Part shown: positions 7,573 through 15,595 of the stretch, piece by piece | How the letters are laid out: each line of letters begins with the position of its first letter | Numbering within the stretch: position 1 is the first letter of the stretch | Assembly: GCA_002426555.1 (NCBI GenBank) | Contig: DIQU01000061.1 | Location: 1-28,952 of the forward strand | Length of the DNA: 28,952 bases | Source of the DNA: Firmicutes bacterium UBA5454 | GTDB lineage: Bacteria > Bacillota > Clostridia > Caldicoprobacterales > DTU083 | Direction of reading: 5' to 3' | The notes under the pieces: model-generated | What the model was told of the DNA's origin: nothing | Database searches by the model: none | Seen by the model: the letters and a program-made list of their open reading frames with translations, nothing else | Position numbers and translations under genes: made by a program

Positions 7573-9951
7573 ATGAGCGACAAATCGATAAGAAGACTGC
7601 CTTTACTGCCTCTACGAGGTTTAACCATATTTCCCTATATGATACTTCATTTTGATGTAGGCAGATCTCGATCTATTGCCGCATTGGAAGCTGCTATGGT
7701 CAATGATCAGGAAATAATTCTGGTTACTCAAAAGGACACGAAAATTGACGAACCGGAAACGGAAGATATTTTTGAAGTAGGAACTATTTCCAGAATCAAG
7801 CAGCTGCTTAAGCTGCCTGGTGAAACCATACGAGTTCTGGTAGAAGGTCTGGAAAGAGGAAGAATTCTTGAATATACCAAGGAAGAGCCCTATTATGAGG
7901 TCGATATAACCACTCCCCTTCTATATGAAGGAGAGGAGATAGAACTGCAGCTGGAGGCAATTTCCAGAAGTGTACTTTCCAGCTTTGATGATTATGTGAG
8001 GTTGAGCAATAAAATTTCTCCTGAGACTCAGCTAACAGTTAATAATCTGGAGGATCAGAACCAACTGGCAGACCTGGTTGCTGCAAATATATTGGTAAGA
8101 ACTGAAGACAAGCAAAAGGTGTTGGACGCTTTTCATCCCGTAGAAAGGCTTGAAACCTTGTATGACATACTGATTCGTGAAATTGAAATCCTGCAGATAG
8201 AAAACAAGATAAACCTTCGCGTAAAGAAGCAGGTGGACAAGGTACAACGGGAATACTACCTCAGAGAACAGCTGAAAGCCATACAAAAGGAATTGGGAGA
8301 AAGTGATGGTCTGGCTGGTGAAATTGAAGATTACGAAGAAAAGATAGAGAAGGCTGATCTGCCGGAAGAGGCCAATGAGAAGGCAATCAAAGAGCTGAAT
8401 CGACTTTCCAGGATGATGCAGGGTTCCGCTGAAGGTTCTGTGATTCGCAGCTACCTGGATTGGATTTTGGATTTACCTTGGAATGTGGAAACAGAGGACA
8501 GCCTGGATTTAAAAAATGCAGCTCGTATTCTTGATGAAGATCATTATGGTTTGGAAAAGGTAAAGGAAAGGGTCATTGAATATCTTGCAGTCAGACAGTT
8601 GACGCAAACCATGAAAGGACCTATTTTATGTTTTGTTGGACCACCCGGGGTAGGGAAGACCTCCATTGCCAAATCCATAGCCCGCTCCTTGAATCGCAAG
8701 TTTGTCCGTATGTCTGTGGGAGGGGTTCGGGATGAAGCTGAAATCAGAGGTCACCGCCGCACTTATGTAGGAGCTATCCCAGGAAGGATTATTACTTCCA
8801 TCAAATTAGCAGCTTCTAAAAACCCGGTTTTTCTCCTGGATGAGATTGATAAAATGAGCAATGATTTTAGAGGGGATCCAGCTTCAGCCTTATTGGAAGT
8901 CCTGGATTCGGAGCAAAATCACTCTTTCCGAGATCACTATATGGAGCTGCCCTTTGACCTTTCTAAGGTGATGTTTTTAACTACTGCCAACACACTGGAT
9001 ACCATTCCCCGTGCCTTACTGGATCGAATGGAAGTCATCCAGATTTCCGGTTATACGGAAGAAGAGAAACGAAATATTGCATCCAAATATTTAGTACCCA
9101 AGCAGATGAAGGAGCATGGACTCCCGGAAAACAGCTTGCTGCTTTCTGATTCCAACATCGGCAATATCATCAATTACTATACCCGAGAGGCAGGAGTGCG
9201 AAATTTGGAGCGTCAAATAGCCACTATTTGCCGACGTGCTGCCAGAAAACTTTTGGAATCCGGCAAATCCTCAGTTCGGGTGACGGAACGTAATCTTAAA
9301 AAATATCTTGGAGCGCCGCGTTTCCATTACGACAAAGTAACTGATCATAACGAAATAGGCATTGTAACCGGCCTGGCTTGGACTTCGGTTGGCGGTGAGA
9401 CCTTGTCCATTGAAGTTACCCCGATGTCTGGGACGGGGAAGTTGGTATTGACTGGGCAGCTGGGCGATGTTATGAAGGAATCTGCCAGAGCAGGGGTCAG
9501 CTATATCAGGTCAAAAGCAGCTGACTATGGTTTGGAGGACGACTTTTATGAGAAAATGGATATTCATATTCATATTCCCGAAGGTGCCATTCCAAAGGAT
9601 GGTCCATCTGCAGGCATTACTATGACAACCGCTGTACTATCTGCCTTATCCAGGATTCCTGCAAGAAGTGATGTGGCTATGACGGGAGAAATTACCTTGA
9701 GGGGACGCATTCTTCCCATAGGCGGCTTGAAGGAGAAAATTCTGGCTGCTCATCGTGCTGGAATAAAAAAAGTTCTCATACCTAAGGAGAATAGTAGAGA
9801 CTTGGATGAAATAAATGATAATGTCAAGAAAAAAATAGAAATTGTTCTGGTAGACACCATGGATGAGGTATTGACCCACGCCTTTACTCGAATGCCTGAA
9901 CTTGGACCGGAGGGCAGGGAAAGATGGAGATCAAGAAAGCTGAATTTGTAA
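7573..9951 (+). CDS. lon: ATP-dependent protease La (LonA)
   Basis: Cytosolic hexameric AAA+ serine protease that removes damaged and regulatory proteins. It has the N-terminal substrate-binding domain (LPLLPLRGLTIFPYMILHF), a long helical region (about 195-300), Walker A GPPGVGKT (about 356-363), Walker B VFLLDEIDK, and the protease domain with Ser679 (DGPSAG) and Lys722 (KEKILAA). Counted from ATG 7573, these numbers coincide with E. coli Lon. This supports the 7573 start over the in-frame GTG at 7561, which overlaps the AAGGAG ribosome site (7556-7561). Length is 792 aa. It lies 61 nt after lonB and overlaps engB by 28 nt, so lonA and engB are certainly co-transcribed. Confidence 0.97.
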   Translation: MSDKSIRRLPLLPLRGLTIFPYMILHFDVGRSRSIAALEAAMVNDQEIILVTQKDTKIDEPETEDIFEVGTISRIKQLLKLPGETIRVLVEGLERGRILEYTKEEPYYEVDITTPLLYEGEEIELQLEAISRSVLSSFDDYVRLSNKISPETQLTVNNLEDQNQLADLVAANILVRTEDKQKVLDAFHPVERLETLYDILIREIEILQIENKINLRVKKQVDKVQREYYLREQLKAIQKELGESDGLAGEIEDYEEKIEKADLPEEANEKAIKELNRLSRMMQGSAEGSVIRSYLDWILDLPWNVETEDSLDLKNAARILDEDHYGLEKVKERVIEYLAVRQLTQTMKGPILCFVGPPGVGKTSIAKSIARSLNRKFVRMSVGGVRDEAEIRGHRRTYVGAIPGRIITSIKLAASKNPVFLLDEIDKMSNDFRGDPASALLEVLDSEQNHSFRDHYMELPFDLSKVMFLTTANTLDTIPRALLDRMEVIQISGYTEEEKRNIASKYLVPKQMKEHGLPENSLLLSDSNIGNIINYYTREAGVRNLERQIATICRRAARKLLESGKSSVRVTERNLKKYLGAPRFHYDKVTDHNEIGIVTGLAWTSVGGETLSIEVTPMSGTGKLVLTGQLGDVMKESARAGVSYIRSKAADYGLEDDFYEKMDIHIHIPEGAIPKDGPSAGITMTTAVLSALSRIPARSDVAMTGEITLRGRILPIGGLKEKILAAHRAGIKKVLIPKENSRDLDEINDNVKKKIEIVLVDTMDEVLTHAFTRMPELGPEGRERWRSRKLNL

Positions 9952-10511
9952 CGAGTGCTGTAAAAACCAGTGCTTATCCCCAAGATGAGCTTCCTCACAT
10001 AGCTATTGTGGGGAAGTCAAATGTAGGGAAATCTTCTCTAATTAATGCAATGACCAATCAAAATAAGCTGGCCAGGGTAAGTAGGCAGCCTGGGAAGACC
10101 AGGTTGATAAACTTTTTTCTTATCAATGATAAATTTTATCTGGTAGACTTGCCCGGCTATGGTTATGCAAGGGTATCCAAGGCGGAACAGGAGAGCTGGG
10201 GGAGCATGATGGATGAATATTTCAAACTGGCATCCCCTTTAAAATGCATAATCCTGATAGTGGATATACGGCACAAGCCTACAGCAGAAGACAAGCAAAT
10301 GGTCGAATGGATAAAATACTATCGGATACCGGTTCTTGTAGTTGCTTCAAAAGCTGATAAATTAGGAAAAACAAGAATCAAACCTCAGGCAGCGCAATTG
10401 CGAAAGCAGCTGGGGTTCTCTCACCAGGTGCCTGTTGTGCCCTGTTCTGTTGTTTCCAAACAAGGCTTGCTGGAACTACTGGCAGAATTGGATGCTTATT
10501 TGCCCGAGTAA
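9924..10511 (+). CDS. engB: Ribosome biogenesis GTPase EngB (YsxC/YihA)
   Basis: Essential-type small GTPase needed for assembly of the 50S subunit. G1 is GKSNVGKS (30-37), G3 is DLPG (75-78) and G4 is the SKAD variant (VVASKADK) rather than NKxD, as is usual in this family. A C-S-V-V-S segment forms G5. At 195 aa it has family length. The start lies inside the 3' end of lonA (28-nt overlap) behind GGAGGGCAGGG, suggesting translational coupling. The lon-engB order matches Bacillus. The gene converges on an unknown minus-strand gene with a 21-nt gap and no obvious terminator between. Confidence 0.96.
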   Translation: MEIKKAEFVTSAVKTSAYPQDELPHIAIVGKSNVGKSSLINAMTNQNKLARVSRQPGKTRLINFFLINDKFYLVDLPGYGYARVSKAEQESWGSMMDEYFKLASPLKCIILIVDIRHKPTAEDKQMVEWIKYYRIPVLVVASKADKLGKTRIKPQAAQLRKQLGFSHQVPVVPCSVVSKQGLLELLAELDAYLPE

Positions 10512-10532
10512 ACATATCCATATAAAGAGCAT

Positions 10533-12104
10533 CTAATCTGCTTCTTCTTCATTAACCGGGTTGATTCGTATACTAACATTGCCCAATTGTATTTCACCAC
10601 TACCGGTATCTACATTCTTCAATTTTGTTTTCTTTTCTTTCATAGCTGCTTGCTGATCATCATCTGTACTATGTATAATTTCCTCTTTTTCTTCTAATTC
10701 CGGTGCATTCTTTTTTTCTTCTATCACAACTCCATTTTCTGATGTATGCAGTAAAGCAGGTTTTGTAGTAAGTTCATTTTCATGTGTAACGGTCCTGGTG
10801 TAAGGGATTTTTCCTCTCATGGTTCGCAATTGTTCCAATTCAAAGCTTAACTTGCGAATTTGCGTTTCCATATGAAAAGAGCTTTTATCTCTTTGCCGTA
10901 CATAATCCTGCAACTCATACAAGGCAGCATGGAAATCATCCAATCTGTTTTGAGCTTCATTAAGCTGAGATTCAAGTTTTTCAATTTTTTGTTTCATTTT
11001 ATCCATGGGCTCAACAACTACTGGCTTGTTTACTTTTTCATCTTTATCATCTGTATGATCGGGAGACTTTTGTCTGCCAAGCTTTGGAGTTCCACCGAAC
11101 AAAATCGTTTCCAAAGTCCAATCAAAATCCGGAAATCCATCACCCAGCTGCGGCATGGTATTTGACCTGCCATCCAGGCTCTTGATTATTTTATTATATA
11201 AAGTAATTGATTCTCCTGTAATTAGCTGTGGTATTTCCCAGTGCCGGCCCGAAGCATCTCCCTGGCTTGCCATCCCTCTTCCATCTTGAACCCAAAAACA
11301 ATATAATTTACCAGCTATATGCAGGCTGGGATTTTGCACCTGTTCGATTCCTTCATGTATACAGACCGTTTCAGAAGCAGTGTATTTAAAATCAGGATTA
11401 ATGCTTTTATAATTTATACGGTATTCAGATCCAATTTCCTCGACCCATACCATATGGAAATTACCTGAACTGTCTGTCTGCCCATTGAATTCGCTGCATA
11501 TGCAGGGCTTTTGAAACAAAATGGAAGGTTTTGCCCAGGCTTTACTGTTAATGTCATAGTAAATATAATATGATCTTGTCTGATTTTGAATTCGACGTGT
11601 ATAAACACAAAACAGATTTCCTTTGTCATCGCTGCGAATCAGCTGAGGGGTAACTGACTGATCTGTCAGGAAATTCATAAGCACATCACTATTCCACTTT
11701 CCGTCGCTTAGATATGAATGTATTAATGATTCCTGTGCTCTTTTTAAGGAATTTTCAATATAATAAAAAAGATGGATATGTGTGTGAATTGAGAGCAGCT
11801 CCAGATAGGAGATATTTTCAAATCTCGATGAAATAGGATATAACAGACGCTGATACCACTGCTCTCCCCTCCACTCATAGTAGATCAGCTGTTTTGATGT
11901 ATTATAGGCCAGCAAATGGATGTTATCATTTTTGTCAATCGTGACACTGAAATGTCTGACAGCCCGGCTGTCAATTGGAGTTGCATCTGTCCAGGTTTTT
12001 TCAGTTCGCCGGTAATATACTATAAGCTGCTGATCATTTAGAGTAAAATACCATTGTTTTCCTAGGGACTCCTCAAGTAAGTAAGATTTAACAGTATTAA
12101 TCAT
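10533..12104 (-). CDS. Uncharacterised propeller-like and coiled-coil protein
   Basis: Function unknown, 523 aa. The first 300 residues contain a repeated beta pattern in which a short D-x-x-G/D-N turn is followed by an aromatic strand (DKNDNIHLLAYN, DDKGNLFCVYTR, DSSGNFHMVWVEE). This suggests a beta-propeller or sialidase-like fold. About residues 365-435 are a heptad-rich coiled coil (KMKQKIEKLESQLNEAQNRL and onward). The tail is charged and low-complexity, ending with GEIQLGNVSIRINP. No signal peptide or membrane segment is evident. The ATG at 12104 follows GGGAG by about 9 nt. It is transcribed divergently from the Cys-rich gene at 12,259, sharing a 154-nt intergenic region. The propeller reading is from pattern only. 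Confidence 0.75.
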   Translation of the reverse strand: MINTVKSYLLEESLGKQWYFTLNDQQLIVYYRRTEKTWTDATPIDSRAVRHFSVTIDKNDNIHLLAYNTSKQLIYYEWRGEQWYQRLLYPISSRFENISYLELLSIHTHIHLFYYIENSLKRAQESLIHSYLSDGKWNSDVLMNFLTDQSVTPQLIRSDDKGNLFCVYTRRIQNQTRSYYIYYDINSKAWAKPSILFQKPCICSEFNGQTDSSGNFHMVWVEEIGSEYRINYKSINPDFKYTASETVCIHEGIEQVQNPSLHIAGKLYCFWVQDGRGMASQGDASGRHWEIPQLITGESITLYNKIIKSLDGRSNTMPQLGDGFPDFDWTLETILFGGTPKLGRQKSPDHTDDKDEKVNKPVVVEPMDKMKQKIEKLESQLNEAQNRLDDFHAALYELQDYVRQRDKSSFHMETQIRKLSFELEQLRTMRGKIPYTRTVTHENELTTKPALLHTSENGVVIEEKKNAPELEEKEEIIHSTDDDQQAAMKEKKTKLKNVDTGSGEIQLGNVSIRINPVNEEEAD

Positions 12105-12211
12105 TTTACTTCACTCCCTGCACCCTTGTTTCATTACAAACATATGAAAAAGCAGGGCGAAATATCACAGCAGGAGACACAATAAAGCTGCCTGTTACAT
12201 ATCATGCTAAT

Positions 12212-12226
12212 GAGAACAAAGTTCTC
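12212..12226. promoter_or_regulatory. Perfect dyad GAGAAC-AAA-GTTCTC between divergent genes
   Basis: A 6-bp perfect inverted repeat with a 3-nt spacer, 33 nt upstream of the Cys-rich gene and followed by the AT-rich TATTATATTA. It looks like an operator. It resembles a Gram-positive LexA box (GAAC-N4-GTTC) but the spacer is 3, not 4, so I do not assign it. A weak sigma-G-like pair (CAATA at 12180, CATGCTA at 12203-12209, 18 nt apart) lies just upstream. Confidence 0.4.
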
Positions 12227-12258
12227 TTACTATTATATTAGGAAAAGGGGGTCTATTG

Positions 12259-12975
12259 ATGTCATTTTATTCATATAAGAATGAAGGTAATCCTCGTTGT
12301 CCGGGAAGAATTGGATTTGACGGATTGAAAAAGATACACGAGAAAGTATGCGTTCAGGTAAACAAGGTTTATGATTCCTGTCTGCAGCAAGAAACTTTAA
12401 GTGATGTAAGAATTGTACTGACCGAAGTGTGCAAGAGCCGTACCAATTTTGTTCCTCCCTTTACTTTTGTCAGCTGCAGAAGCACTACAACAAAGGGCAA
12501 GCTGATTGGCACCCGCATTGACCGTCTTCCTGAACGTGATAACTTTGCAAGAGTAAGAACTAAAGTGGAAATACCCATTGAAGTCATATTCGAAGATTGC
12601 GAATGTCGTCAGGGAACAGGATTGGCTGTCATTACTATCGCCAAGGATGTCGTTCTTTACGTACCAGATGAGTCTGTAATTCCTTTCCAACTGGAGAGCA
12701 TTGTAAATGCTGTTTGTGTATCAGGGAGATTCATCCCTGGGGAAACCTTCCGTTTTGATGTTGATGTTTGTATCACTATTATTCTAAAGATTGTTGCCAA
12801 GGTAGAGCTGTTAATACCAGCCTTTGGTTTCTGCGAAATACCGCCCTGTGAAGAATTTGCAGAGTCGGTTTGCGACGATATCTTCAATCTGCCCTTGTTC
12901 CCGCCGCAGCTTGAAGACATTCTTGACAGAAGAAAAGGCGCAGCCCATGCTTTGGGAGAATCCAACGAGGATTAG
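12259..12975 (+). CDS. Cysteine-rich protein, possibly spore-associated
   Basis: A 238-aa protein with twelve cysteines, including a DCEC pair and the segment KVYDSCLQQETLSD. That motif resembles a conserved stretch I associate with clostridial spore-coat-type proteins of the DUF3794 neighbourhood, but I cannot confirm the family. Alternating hydrophobic segments (VDVCITIILKIVAKVELLI) predict beta strands rather than membrane helices; no signal peptide is present. The ATG at 12259 lies 7 nt after a GGGGG ribosome site, preferred over TTG at 12256. It is a single gene between a divergent dyad-containing region and a strong terminator. Disulfide- or metal-linked assembly in the coat is inference. 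Confidence 0.65.
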   Translation: MSFYSYKNEGNPRCPGRIGFDGLKKIHEKVCVQVNKVYDSCLQQETLSDVRIVLTEVCKSRTNFVPPFTFVSCRSTTTKGKLIGTRIDRLPERDNFARVRTKVEIPIEVIFEDCECRQGTGLAVITIAKDVVLYVPDESVIPFQLESIVNAVCVSGRFIPGETFRFDVDVCITIILKIVAKVELLIPAFGFCEIPPCEEFAESVCDDIFNLPLFPPQLEDILDRRKGAAHALGESNED

Positions 12976-12984
12976 AAACAAGAC

Positions 12985-13019
12985 AAAAAAAGACTTCAGC
13001 GCAACGCTGAAGTTTTTTT
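12985..13019 (+). terminator. Rho-independent terminator after the Cys-rich gene
   Basis: ACTTCAGCG (12993-13001), loop CAA, CGCTGAAGT (13005-13013), flanked by an A-run before and a T-run after. It could act on both strands. Confidence 0.93.
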
Positions 13020-13020
13020 G

Positions 13021-13049
13021 TTGCATTCTTAATTTTGTTATGTTATGAT
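13021..13049 (+). promoter_or_regulatory. Promoter of tRNA-Leu(CAA)
   Basis: TTGCAT (13021-13026), 17-nt spacer, TATGAT (13044-13049). Expected transcription start is near 13056, about 40 nt before the tRNA. The -35 directly abuts the preceding terminator's T-run. Confidence 0.7.
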
Positions 13050-13096
13050 ATCAATTGTTCCGGGAAGGGCAGTTTGGTGACAGGCAGAACAAGTAA

Positions 13097-13183
13097 GCCG
13101 AAGTGGTGGAATTGGCAGACGCGCTGGATTCAAAATCCAGTGTTGGCAACAACGTGTGGGTTCGAGTCCCACCTTCGGCACCA
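13097..13183 (+). tRNA. tRNA-Leu (anticodon CAA)
   Basis: Class II tRNA decoding UUG. Acceptor GCCGAAG (13097-13103) pairs perfectly with CTTCGGC (13173-13179), followed by A and an encoded CCA. Anticodon stem CTGGA/TCCAG encloses loop TTCAAAA with CAA at 13131-13133. A long variable arm and a T-arm with GGTTCGAGTCC complete it. Confidence 0.97.
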
Positions 13184-13186
13184 GAA

Positions 13187-13226
13187 AGAAACGACAGTAT
13201 TCATCAGAATATTGTCGTTTCTTTTA
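13187..13226 (+). terminator. Terminator after tRNA-Leu(CAA)
   Basis: A 16-bp stem with one G-T pair: AGAAACGACAGTATTC (13187-13202), loop ATCA, GAATATTGTCGTTTCT (13207-13222), then TTTT. It starts 4 nt after CCA, so the primary transcript is short. Confidence 0.92.
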
Positions 13227-13296
13227 TAGAAAAATCAAAGCTCATTAGAACTAATGAGAAGCAGTTTTATGTTTTCATGTGAATTAGTTAATGGAC

Positions 13297-13324
13297 TTGA
13301 CAGTATTTATGAAGTATGAATAAT
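13297..13324 (+). promoter_or_regulatory. Candidate promoter of the zinc-ribbon genes
   Basis: Consensus TTGACA (13297-13302) with AATAAT (13319-13324) at 16 nt. It lies about 100 nt upstream of the first zinc-ribbon gene, after the tRNA terminator. Confidence 0.5.
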
Positions 13325-13422
13325 TTATGTGTATACTGTAACAAATCCGAAACAGTTCCTATACACCTGACACATGAATTGAAGTGTCAATAAGAGATTA
13401 ATTAAAGGGGGATTGTATTATT

Positions 13423-13899
13423 ATGTCAAGTGCTTTTTGTACAGAATGTGGATCTGGGTTGGAGATGGGTGCAAAGTTTTGTGACAACTGCGGAGCTTCT
13501 GTCCTGCCTTCGCAGGCTGCACAGCCGCAAACCCAATCACAGCCGCAACCGCAACCGGTAAAACCAATACAGTCGCAGCCGGCTGCTGTTGAGCCTGCAG
13601 CGTACCAGTCACAGCAGCAGTATACTGCTCCGGCTCAAGCCGCGGCGAAGGCTGCGAGCAATGAAACTCTTGGTGTTTTTGGCTATATACTTACAATGTT
13701 GGGGCTTTCCATACCTATTGTCGGCATCATACTGGTTTTTGTGTGGGCTTTCGGTGCGAATACCAACCTTGCTAGGAAAAATTTCAGCAGGGCAGTTCTT
13801 ATTCTCGGCGTTATAGGCATAGTATTTGCCATAGCTTTGGCTTCTACAATACAAAGTATTCTGGTACCCTTGTTTATGGAATTATCGGAAGGTATGTAA
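13423..13899 (+). CDS. Zinc-ribbon membrane protein
   Basis: Function unknown, 158 aa. An N-terminal zinc ribbon has Cys6, 9, 20 and 23 (FCTECG, FCDNCG). A low-complexity Gln/Pro/Ala linker follows (about 30-80), then two hydrophobic segments (about 86-110 and 122-145) predicted to span the membrane, placing the ribbon probably in the cytoplasm. Start ATG is behind a GGGGGA ribosome site. It lies 31 nt before a second zinc-ribbon gene, so the pair is probably one transcript. Codon usage in the linker (CAG, CCG) is richer in GC than the surroundings, as expected for such linkers. Confidence 0.8.
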   Translation: MSSAFCTECGSGLEMGAKFCDNCGASVLPSQAAQPQTQSQPQPQPVKPIQSQPAAVEPAAYQSQQQYTAPAQAAAKAASNETLGVFGYILTMLGLSIPIVGIILVFVWAFGANTNLARKNFSRAVLILGVIGIVFAIALASTIQSILVPLFMELSEGM

Positions 13900-13930
13900 G
13901 TGATCAGCTAAGAAGAAAGGTAGATGATAT

Positions 13931-14494
13931 ATGGCATTTTTTGAAAGGATGAAAGATAAAACCAGTGATATGCTGGAAATATCCAAACTAAATGGAAAGA
14001 TAAAAGATGAAAAAGCAAAAATTTCAGCCAATATGTCAAAAATTGCAGAATACTATTGGGCAAAATTTGAAAGCGGGGAAGCATTGGATTCTGAAGCTAC
14101 GACATATTGTTCTGCCATTCTGGAAAGCAAAAATGCTATTACAGAATTTAATCAGGAAATTGTTAGAATTAAAGAAGAACCTCAGCAGGCAGCTGAAACC
14201 CCCGCTCAACAGGAAACAGCAACAGAACCTGCACCGATACAGCCGCCCTCGGGTGTACCTGTTGTGGAAACGGTTGAAAAAGCAGTCATCTGTTCTGGCT
14301 GCGGTACAAAGCTGCAATCTGACAAGAAATTCTGCTCCGACTGCGGTACACCAATACCCCCTCCGCAAGCAATTATCGAAAAACCAACCATTCAAGCGGA
14401 ATCGAAACCTTCATACTGCACCTCCTGCGGTAAACAGCTTGCTGCAGGCAAAAAATTCTGTGCACAGTGTGGTGCACCTGTACCTGTAAAATAA
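13931..14494 (+). CDS. Coiled-coil protein with two C-terminal zinc ribbons
   Basis: Function unknown, 187 aa. Residues 1-82 are predicted helical and coiled (KLNGKIKDEKAKISANMSKI), then a Pro/Gln/Thr/Glu linker (about 83-115), then two zinc ribbons with Cys121/124/135/138 and Cys163/166/177/180. There is no membrane segment or signal peptide. The ribbons are close in sequence to that of the preceding gene (KFC-x-x-CG repeats), suggesting domain duplication and perhaps joint assembly of the two proteins. The ATG follows AAAGG by about 11 nt. Zinc ribbons of this kind serve in protein or nucleic-acid binding; the partner is unknown. Confidence 0.78.
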   Translation: MAFFERMKDKTSDMLEISKLNGKIKDEKAKISANMSKIAEYYWAKFESGEALDSEATTYCSAILESKNAITEFNQEIVRIKEEPQQAAETPAQQETATEPAPIQPPSGVPVVETVEKAVICSGCGTKLQSDKKFCSDCGTPIPPPQAIIEKPTIQAESKPSYCTSCGKQLAAGKKFCAQCGAPVPVK

Positions 14495-14596
14495 ATCTTC
14501 TTTGCCGGTTTGAAATCCTGAATACTTTTAATGATGTTCTGCAACAATTTTCTATCTCTCTCGTCTGTAAATATATGAAAGGGGGGAGATATAAAT

Positions 14597-15337
14597 TTGA
14601 GACATTGTGAATATAAAAAGTATCTTTCAAGTTATGTAGACGGGCAGTTGGATCCCATTCAGGAAAGTCAGGTGGAAGAACATCTCCCTCTCTGCCGCAG
14701 CTGTAAAGTAGAATGGGAAGAGCTCACGAGACTCAAAACGCTGTGCACCAAGCTGCCTGAAGAAGAATTGCCCCAGGGCTTACACCAACGGATTCTTAAC
14801 CAGGTTAAGCTGCCAGAGAAATCAACACACAAAGGGCTTTGGTTGAAACGATGTGCAGTTCCGTTGGCAGCAGCCTTATTCATTTTCCTGGTTAGTAAAT
14901 TTACTACGGAGGGTTTTTCAAGTTTTGATAAAAGCACCGCTCCAGGTTCACAAATATCTGGCGGACAAGCGGATGTTGCTATGGCCACACGAGCAGCAGA
15001 TGAAGGCAATCCAGAACCTCCAATAGGAGCTCCAAAAGATAGTCCAGGTGATGAAGATGGTACTGTAGAAGAAGTTATTCGGGAGACAGATCCCTTGTCT
15101 GATAATCAAAGAATTGAGAATGAAAATTCCGAGTTCTGTTCAGACTTAGACGATAAATCATTAACACCAGATGCTGCAGAAGAACCAGGTAAGATAATAG
15201 ATGACCCGGTTCCAGAGCCAATAACGCATAGGGGAAATAAAGCTCCATTCTACAAAGATATGAAATTTGGCTTGGCTTTTACCGGTGCTGTAATAACTGC
15301 ACTACTCATATTTCGTGTATTGAAAAGAAAAAGGTGA
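14597..15337 (+). CDS. Anti-sigma-factor-like membrane protein (zf-HC2 type)
   Basis: 246 aa. The N terminus has the zinc-binding anti-sigma signature H-x3-C-x2-C (His29, Cys33, Cys36) within a helical ZAS-like domain that also holds His3 and Cys4. A membrane helix follows at about 86-101, then an acidic low-complexity region and a second membrane helix at about 224-240 with a basic end (LKRKR). Family knowledge suggests it sequesters an ECF sigma factor at the membrane. No sigma gene is adjacent, which is unusual, so its partner may be elsewhere or the domain may be reused. The start is TTG 14597, 8 nt after GGGGGGAG. Its stop codon lies inside the following terminator stem. Confidence 0.75.
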   Translation: MRHCEYKKYLSSYVDGQLDPIQESQVEEHLPLCRSCKVEWEELTRLKTLCTKLPEEELPQGLHQRILNQVKLPEKSTHKGLWLKRCAVPLAAALFIFLVSKFTTEGFSSFDKSTAPGSQISGGQADVAMATRAADEGNPEPPIGAPKDSPGDEDGTVEEVIRETDPLSDNQRIENENSEFCSDLDDKSLTPDAAEEPGKIIDDPVPEPITHRGNKAPFYKDMKFGLAFTGAVITALLIFRVLKRKR

Positions 15338-15357
15338 AGATGTTCTTCACCTTTTTT
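15331..15357 (+). terminator. Terminator after the anti-sigma-like gene
   Basis: GGTGAAGA (15333-15340), loop TGT, TCTTCACC (15344-15351), then six T. The stop codon TGA (15335-15337) lies within the left arm. The next 238 nt up to polA hold no gene that I can see. Confidence 0.92.
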
Positions 15358-15595
15358 GTATTACAGCTGCAAAGATTCCTGCTTCACTTTCAATTCAGCA
15401 TATATGTACTGTTCCAGTGTAACTGCTCATAAGCTTCATTGTAATATGAGAAAAAATATGATAAAGTCAATTAGTAAACAGGTACAAGCTCAGGCTATCT
15501 TTTTTTATGTGTCAATATGAGATTTGCCGGACGGAAGGCGGTGTGACAGAGTTCGTTGCAGTTGATGACAATCCAAGTCACTGAACTCACTTGTT

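Noticed and set aside
12212..12226. Dyad as a LexA (SOS) box
   Set aside because: The spacer between GAAC and GTTC is 3 nt rather than the 4 nt of Gram-positive LexA sites, and neither neighbour is an SOS gene.
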